Positions 63,844 to 64,000 of a stretch of DNA of 64,000 bases are shown one piece after another. Positions within the stretch are counted from its first letter, which is position 1. Each line of letters begins with the position of its first letter. This stretch comes from Rhodobacter capsulatus. Its GTDB lineage: Bacteria; Pseudomonadota; Alphaproteobacteria; Rhodobacterales; Rhodobacteraceae. A model generated the notes under the pieces. It was given only the letters and a program-made list of their open reading frames with translations, ran no database searches and was not told the DNA's origin. The DNA lies in contig NZ_QKZO01000006.1 in NCBI RefSeq assembly GCF_003254295.1, positions 80,819 through 144,818 on the forward strand, written 5' to 3'. The position numbers and the translations under genes are program-made.

Positions 63844-64000
63844 ATGCAACGACCCGAATTCTACAGCTGCGAAAACGGCCCCAAGGCGGTGCTGCCGTTT
63901 GAGGCCGCCGAATACGAGGCCCGTCTGGCGGGCCTGCGCGACATCATGGAGCTGCACTCCCTTGATGCGGTGCTGCTGACCTCGATGCACAACATCGCCT
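63844..64000 (+). CDS. Creatinase / M24-family protein, 3' end cut by window
   Basis: Only the first 52 residues are present. MQRPEFYSCENGPKAVLPF and then LDAVLLTSMHNIA match the N-terminal creatinase domain (compare DAAIFTSYHNI in Pseudomonas creatinase). The family includes creatine amidinohydrolase, which makes sarcosine and urea, and Xaa-Pro-like peptidases or DMSP lyase DddP relatives. The catalytic M24 domain lies outside the window, so the call is at family level only. AAAGGA sits 4-9 bases before the ATG. Confidence 0.75.
   Translation, partial: MQRPEFYSCENGPKAVLPFEAAEYEARLAGLRDIMELHSLDAVLLTSMHNIA

Noticed and set aside
60324-63845. Very long open frame on the minus strand opposite the RND pump gene
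   Set aside because: It is an antisense shadow caused by high G+C: the product is His/Arg/Gln-rich with no domain, and the plus strand encodes a clear RND transporter.
63737-63979. Small plus-strand frame overlapping the creatinase start
   Set aside because: It is out of frame with the clear creatinase N-terminus, lacks a good start site and has shadow-like composition.

Overview
The window is an ordinary stretch of alphaproteobacterial chromosome, most likely a Rhodobacter or close Rhodobacterales relative (R. capsulatus-like; inferred from gene content, not from any search). Pointers are the very high G+C, dense genes with many 1-4 bp ATGA/TGATG overlaps, a TrcR/DUF1013 protein, rpsU next to COQ9, an RpoH of the second rhodobacterial type, a PrpE-type ligase behind TTTGCAAA-like sites, and the order rsmI-yraN-gshB. 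I see no phage, insertion sequence, CRISPR array, tRNA or rRNA. Both ends cut genes: a DUF2235 hydrolase at the left and a creatinase/M24 protein at the right.

Layout. 1-8.5 kb: DUF2235 protein, hotdog thioesterase, metF divergent from metR, a fosmidomycin-resistance-type MFS pump, an inositol monophosphatase, an unknown helical protein, a YfcG/YghU-type GST, and alanine dehydrogenase divergent from an Lrp/AsnC regulator. 8.5-14.4 kb: a small exported protein coupled to a membrane chemoreceptor, rpsU, COQ9, a quinone oxidoreductase, RNase T2 and TrcR. 14.4-19.7 kb: an acyl-CoA dehydrogenase with a MerR regulator, then a second MerR gene divergent from a coupled thioesterase-thioesterase-MATE operon. 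19.7-32.6 kb: trpS, a rhomboid-fold protein without catalytic residues, the minus-strand unit LpoA/LivJ-like lipoprotein-glnD-murJ, the plus-strand rsmI-yraN-gshB-hydrolase unit, a ComM/YifB ATPase and a GST. 32.7-41.7 kb: rpoH coupled to a ChaN-like gene, coaBC, dut, a membrane-anchored MoeB/ThiF protein, a polar amino-acid ABC receptor and permease without ATPase, a sulfotransferase, an EamA transporter and a membrane protein resembling a dead M48 peptidase. 41.7-47 kb: a SPOR protein and the pyrimidine salvage operon cdd-deoA-deoB-upp. 47-57.6 kb: maeB, prpE, a soluble hybrid histidine kinase coupled to an NtrC-like regulator with a degenerate ATPase, nadK, glyA and a YbfF-type esterase. 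57.6-64 kb: cytochrome b561, small membrane and lipoprotein genes, an RND pump pair, a hairpin-rich gap and the creatinase start.

Most genes are core metabolism and envelope functions. The points most worth a second look are the kinase/regulator pair at 51.6-54.5 kb (GAFTGA changed to GAFVGA and the Walker B Glu replaced by Ala), the rhomboid pseudoprotease, two families of intergenic palindromic repeats (two copies each here), the palindrome clusters around the two MerR genes, and the TTTGCAAA-like cluster before prpE.
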